Assembly (NCBI RefSeq): GCF_040219215.1 | Contig: NZ_JAVJSX010000034.1 | Span: forward strand, 1-64,000 | From: Thalassobaculum_A sp040219215 | GTDB taxonomy: Bacteria > Pseudomonadota > Alphaproteobacteria > Thalassobaculales > Thalassobaculaceae | DNA: 64,000 bases | Reading direction: 5' to 3' | Part shown: piece after piece, positions 62,666-64,000 of the stretch | Layout: each line of letters opens with the position of its first letter | How positions within the stretch are numbered: position 1 is the stretch's first letter | Notes under the pieces: model-generated | The model's database searches: none | The model's input: the letters and a program-made list of their open reading frames with translations, nothing else | Told to the model about the DNA's origin: nothing | Program-made: the position numbers and the translations under genes

Positions 62666-63898
62666 ATGCCCACACTGCTGCTGGCACTGGTTCTCGCCAT
62701 GGCATGGCTTCCGGGGAACCCCGGTGTCGCCCAGGAGACGGTGCGGCCCGGCGACCGCTTCATGATCCACGCCGAGGACCTGCCGCCGCCCTACGCCACG
62801 CCGAGCGCCGCCAACAGCTCCACCCCGGTGCGGCGGCCGGAAGGCATCGTGCCCAGGGTGCCGAGCGGATTCGCGGTGACGCTGTTTGCCGGCGGGTTGG
62901 AAAACCCCCGCCGGCTCCTGGTTCCGGACTCCGGGACCGTGATCGCGGTGCTGTCGCGGCCGGGCAAGCTGGTCCGACTCGTCGACCGTGACGGCGATGG
63001 CAGGTCGGACGCAAGTTCGGTTCTCGCCTCCGGCTTTGAGCGCCCGTTCGGCATCGCCCTGCACGGCGAGCGCCTGTACGTTGCCGACACGCGCGGGGTC
63101 TGGTCGGCACCGGCGAACCCGCGTACCGGCGAACCGCTGGCCAAGTTCGAACCGTTGACCACGCCCGGCGCCATCGGTCCCGCCAGCGGGCACTGGACCC
63201 GCAATGTCGCTATCCACCCGGATGGCACGCGGATGGTCGTGGCGATCGGCAGCCGCGGCAATCTGGGAGAGGAGCCGGAGCCGCGGGCGACGATCCAGGA
63301 GTTCCGCCTGGACGGCAGCGGCGGGCGCACCGTGGCCAGTGGCCTGCGCAATCCGGTCGGGCTGGCGTTCCAGCCCGGATCCGACCGGTTGTGGACGGTG
63401 GTCAACGAGCGCGACGGACTGGGCGAGGAACTGGCGCCGGACTATCTGGCCCGTGTGGTCGAGGGCGGATTCTACGGCTGGCCCTATGCCTATGCCGGCG
63501 GCCTGCCGCAACCAGAGTTTGCCGGCCGGCGGCCGGACCTCGTGGCTGCGACCCGCCTGCCGGAGGTGTTGTTCCGGGCGCATTCCGCGCCGATCGACAT
63601 GGCGTTCTATGATCGCTCGGCGTTTCCGGCCCACTATCGTGGCGGCGCGTTCGTGGCGCTGCACGGGTCCTGGAACGCGGCGGAACCGCGCGGATACACG
63701 GTGGTGCATGTGCCGTTCCGCGACGGCGAGCCAAGCGGCGGCTATGAAGCGTTCATGACCGGGTTCTGGATCGACGGCACTCGCAGCGCCGAAGTCTGGG
63801 GACGCCCGGCCGGAGTGGCGGTGGGGCCGGACGGCGCGTTGCTGGTGTCCGACGACCTCGGCGGAACAATCTGGCGGGTGACCTGGGTCGGTCGGTGA
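62666..63898 (+). CDS. Secreted PQQ-dependent sugar dehydrogenase-like (sorbosone dehydrogenase family)
   Basis: This 410-residue periplasmic beta-propeller has a signal peptide (LLLALVLAMAWLPGNPGVAQ). Propeller motifs include RPFGIALHGERLYVADTRG, NVAIHPDGTRMVVAIGS, SGLRNPVGLAFQPGSDRLW, VNERDGLGEELAPDYL, YGWPYAYAGG and PAGVAVGPDGALLVSDDLGG. It is related to soluble glucose/sorbosone dehydrogenases that use PQQ; whether PQQ is bound here is not shown. The remaining 102 bases of the window hold nothing recognisable. Confidence 0.88.
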   Translation: MPTLLLALVLAMAWLPGNPGVAQETVRPGDRFMIHAEDLPPPYATPSAANSSTPVRRPEGIVPRVPSGFAVTLFAGGLENPRRLLVPDSGTVIAVLSRPGKLVRLVDRDGDGRSDASSVLASGFERPFGIALHGERLYVADTRGVWSAPANPRTGEPLAKFEPLTTPGAIGPASGHWTRNVAIHPDGTRMVVAIGSRGNLGEEPEPRATIQEFRLDGSGGRTVASGLRNPVGLAFQPGSDRLWTVVNERDGLGEELAPDYLARVVEGGFYGWPYAYAGGLPQPEFAGRRPDLVAATRLPEVLFRAHSAPIDMAFYDRSAFPAHYRGGAFVALHGSWNAAEPRGYTVVHVPFRDGEPSGGYEAFMTGFWIDGTRSAEVWGRPAGVAVGPDGALLVSDDLGGTIWRVTWVGR

Positions 63899-64000
63899 CG
63901 ACATCGCGTCGGTCCTCCGGTCTTCACGGCCAAAGGGCGATTTTGGTTAATCTATGAAGGCTGAATCCGGAGATTCCTGACCGAAACGCAGGCCGAGTGG

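Noticed and set aside
1..64000. CRISPR array, rRNA operon or complete insertion sequence
   Set aside because: No regularly spaced repeats, rRNA signature or transposase with terminal inverted repeats was seen.

Overview
The window looks like a chromosomal segment of a high-GC alphaproteobacterium, most likely of the Rhodospirillales type. The main evidence is the cluster chvI-chvG-hprK-rapZ-EIIA-HPr-EI, which in this order is typical of Alphaproteobacteria, together with glnK-amtB, sdhCDAB, a UbiH-family hydroxylase, ATP-dependent pckA and many COG4671-type glycosyltransferase genes. Genus or species cannot be assigned from the sequence alone.

Positions 1 to about 8.3 kb are an accessory island with visibly lower and more variable GC than the rest, ending at the 3' side of a tRNA-Gly(GCC) gene. 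It carries a serine recombinase and an anti-phage locus. On the minus strand lie a CD-NTase, a stand-alone E2-like protein and a CapV-type patatin phospholipase, which together make a type II 'short' (E2-only) CBASS. They are followed, with gaps of only 41 and 55 bases between stop and next start, by a protein pairing a SEC-C zinc motif with a nuclease-like E...E...ExK pattern, and by a SIR2-like/DUF4917 protein. Divergent from them is an XRE regulator and ImmA/IrrE metallopeptidase pair that matches CapH/CapP, the known CBASS control module. The possible five-gene operon is the strongest candidate in the window for an undescribed arrangement.

From 8.6 to 24.3 kb the content is housekeeping: a YbaK-domain protein, CnoX/YbbN, a Lon-N-domain protein, Trm112, a DUF971 protein, CrcB, a UbiH-family hydroxylase, glnK-amtB behind a likely sigma-54 promoter, ftsK, lolA, a PuuD-like amidotransferase, a TRAP transporter (dctPQM) with two inverted repeats upstream, an FAH-family hydrolase and exonuclease III.

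From 24.3 to 41 kb two divergent blocks face each other. On the minus strand are an ABC-exporter-like protein with a degenerate, internally duplicated nucleotide-binding domain, a cyclic-nucleotide-binding-fold protein and a small methyltransferase. On the plus strand is an unbroken chain of eleven genes, most of them overlapping by 4 nt: four glycosyltransferases, a histidine phosphatase, a deacetylase, a small membrane protein, then a complete peptide-type ABC importer. I infer a role in surface glycan or envelope assembly, coupled to peptide uptake.

From 41 to 53.3 kb are pgk, pckA, an HPt/pseudo-receiver protein, a secreted pentapeptide-repeat protein, sdhCDAB, an FkbM methyltransferase, a secreted protein, an SDR, zapE and a GNAT. 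From 53.3 to 61.7 kb, on the minus strand, is the regulatory PTS/ChvGI cluster, with an extra membrane hybrid histidine kinase inserted between chvG and hprK. The window ends with a HugZ-like protein and a secreted sorbosone-dehydrogenase-like beta-propeller. No rRNA, CRISPR array or complete insertion sequence was seen.
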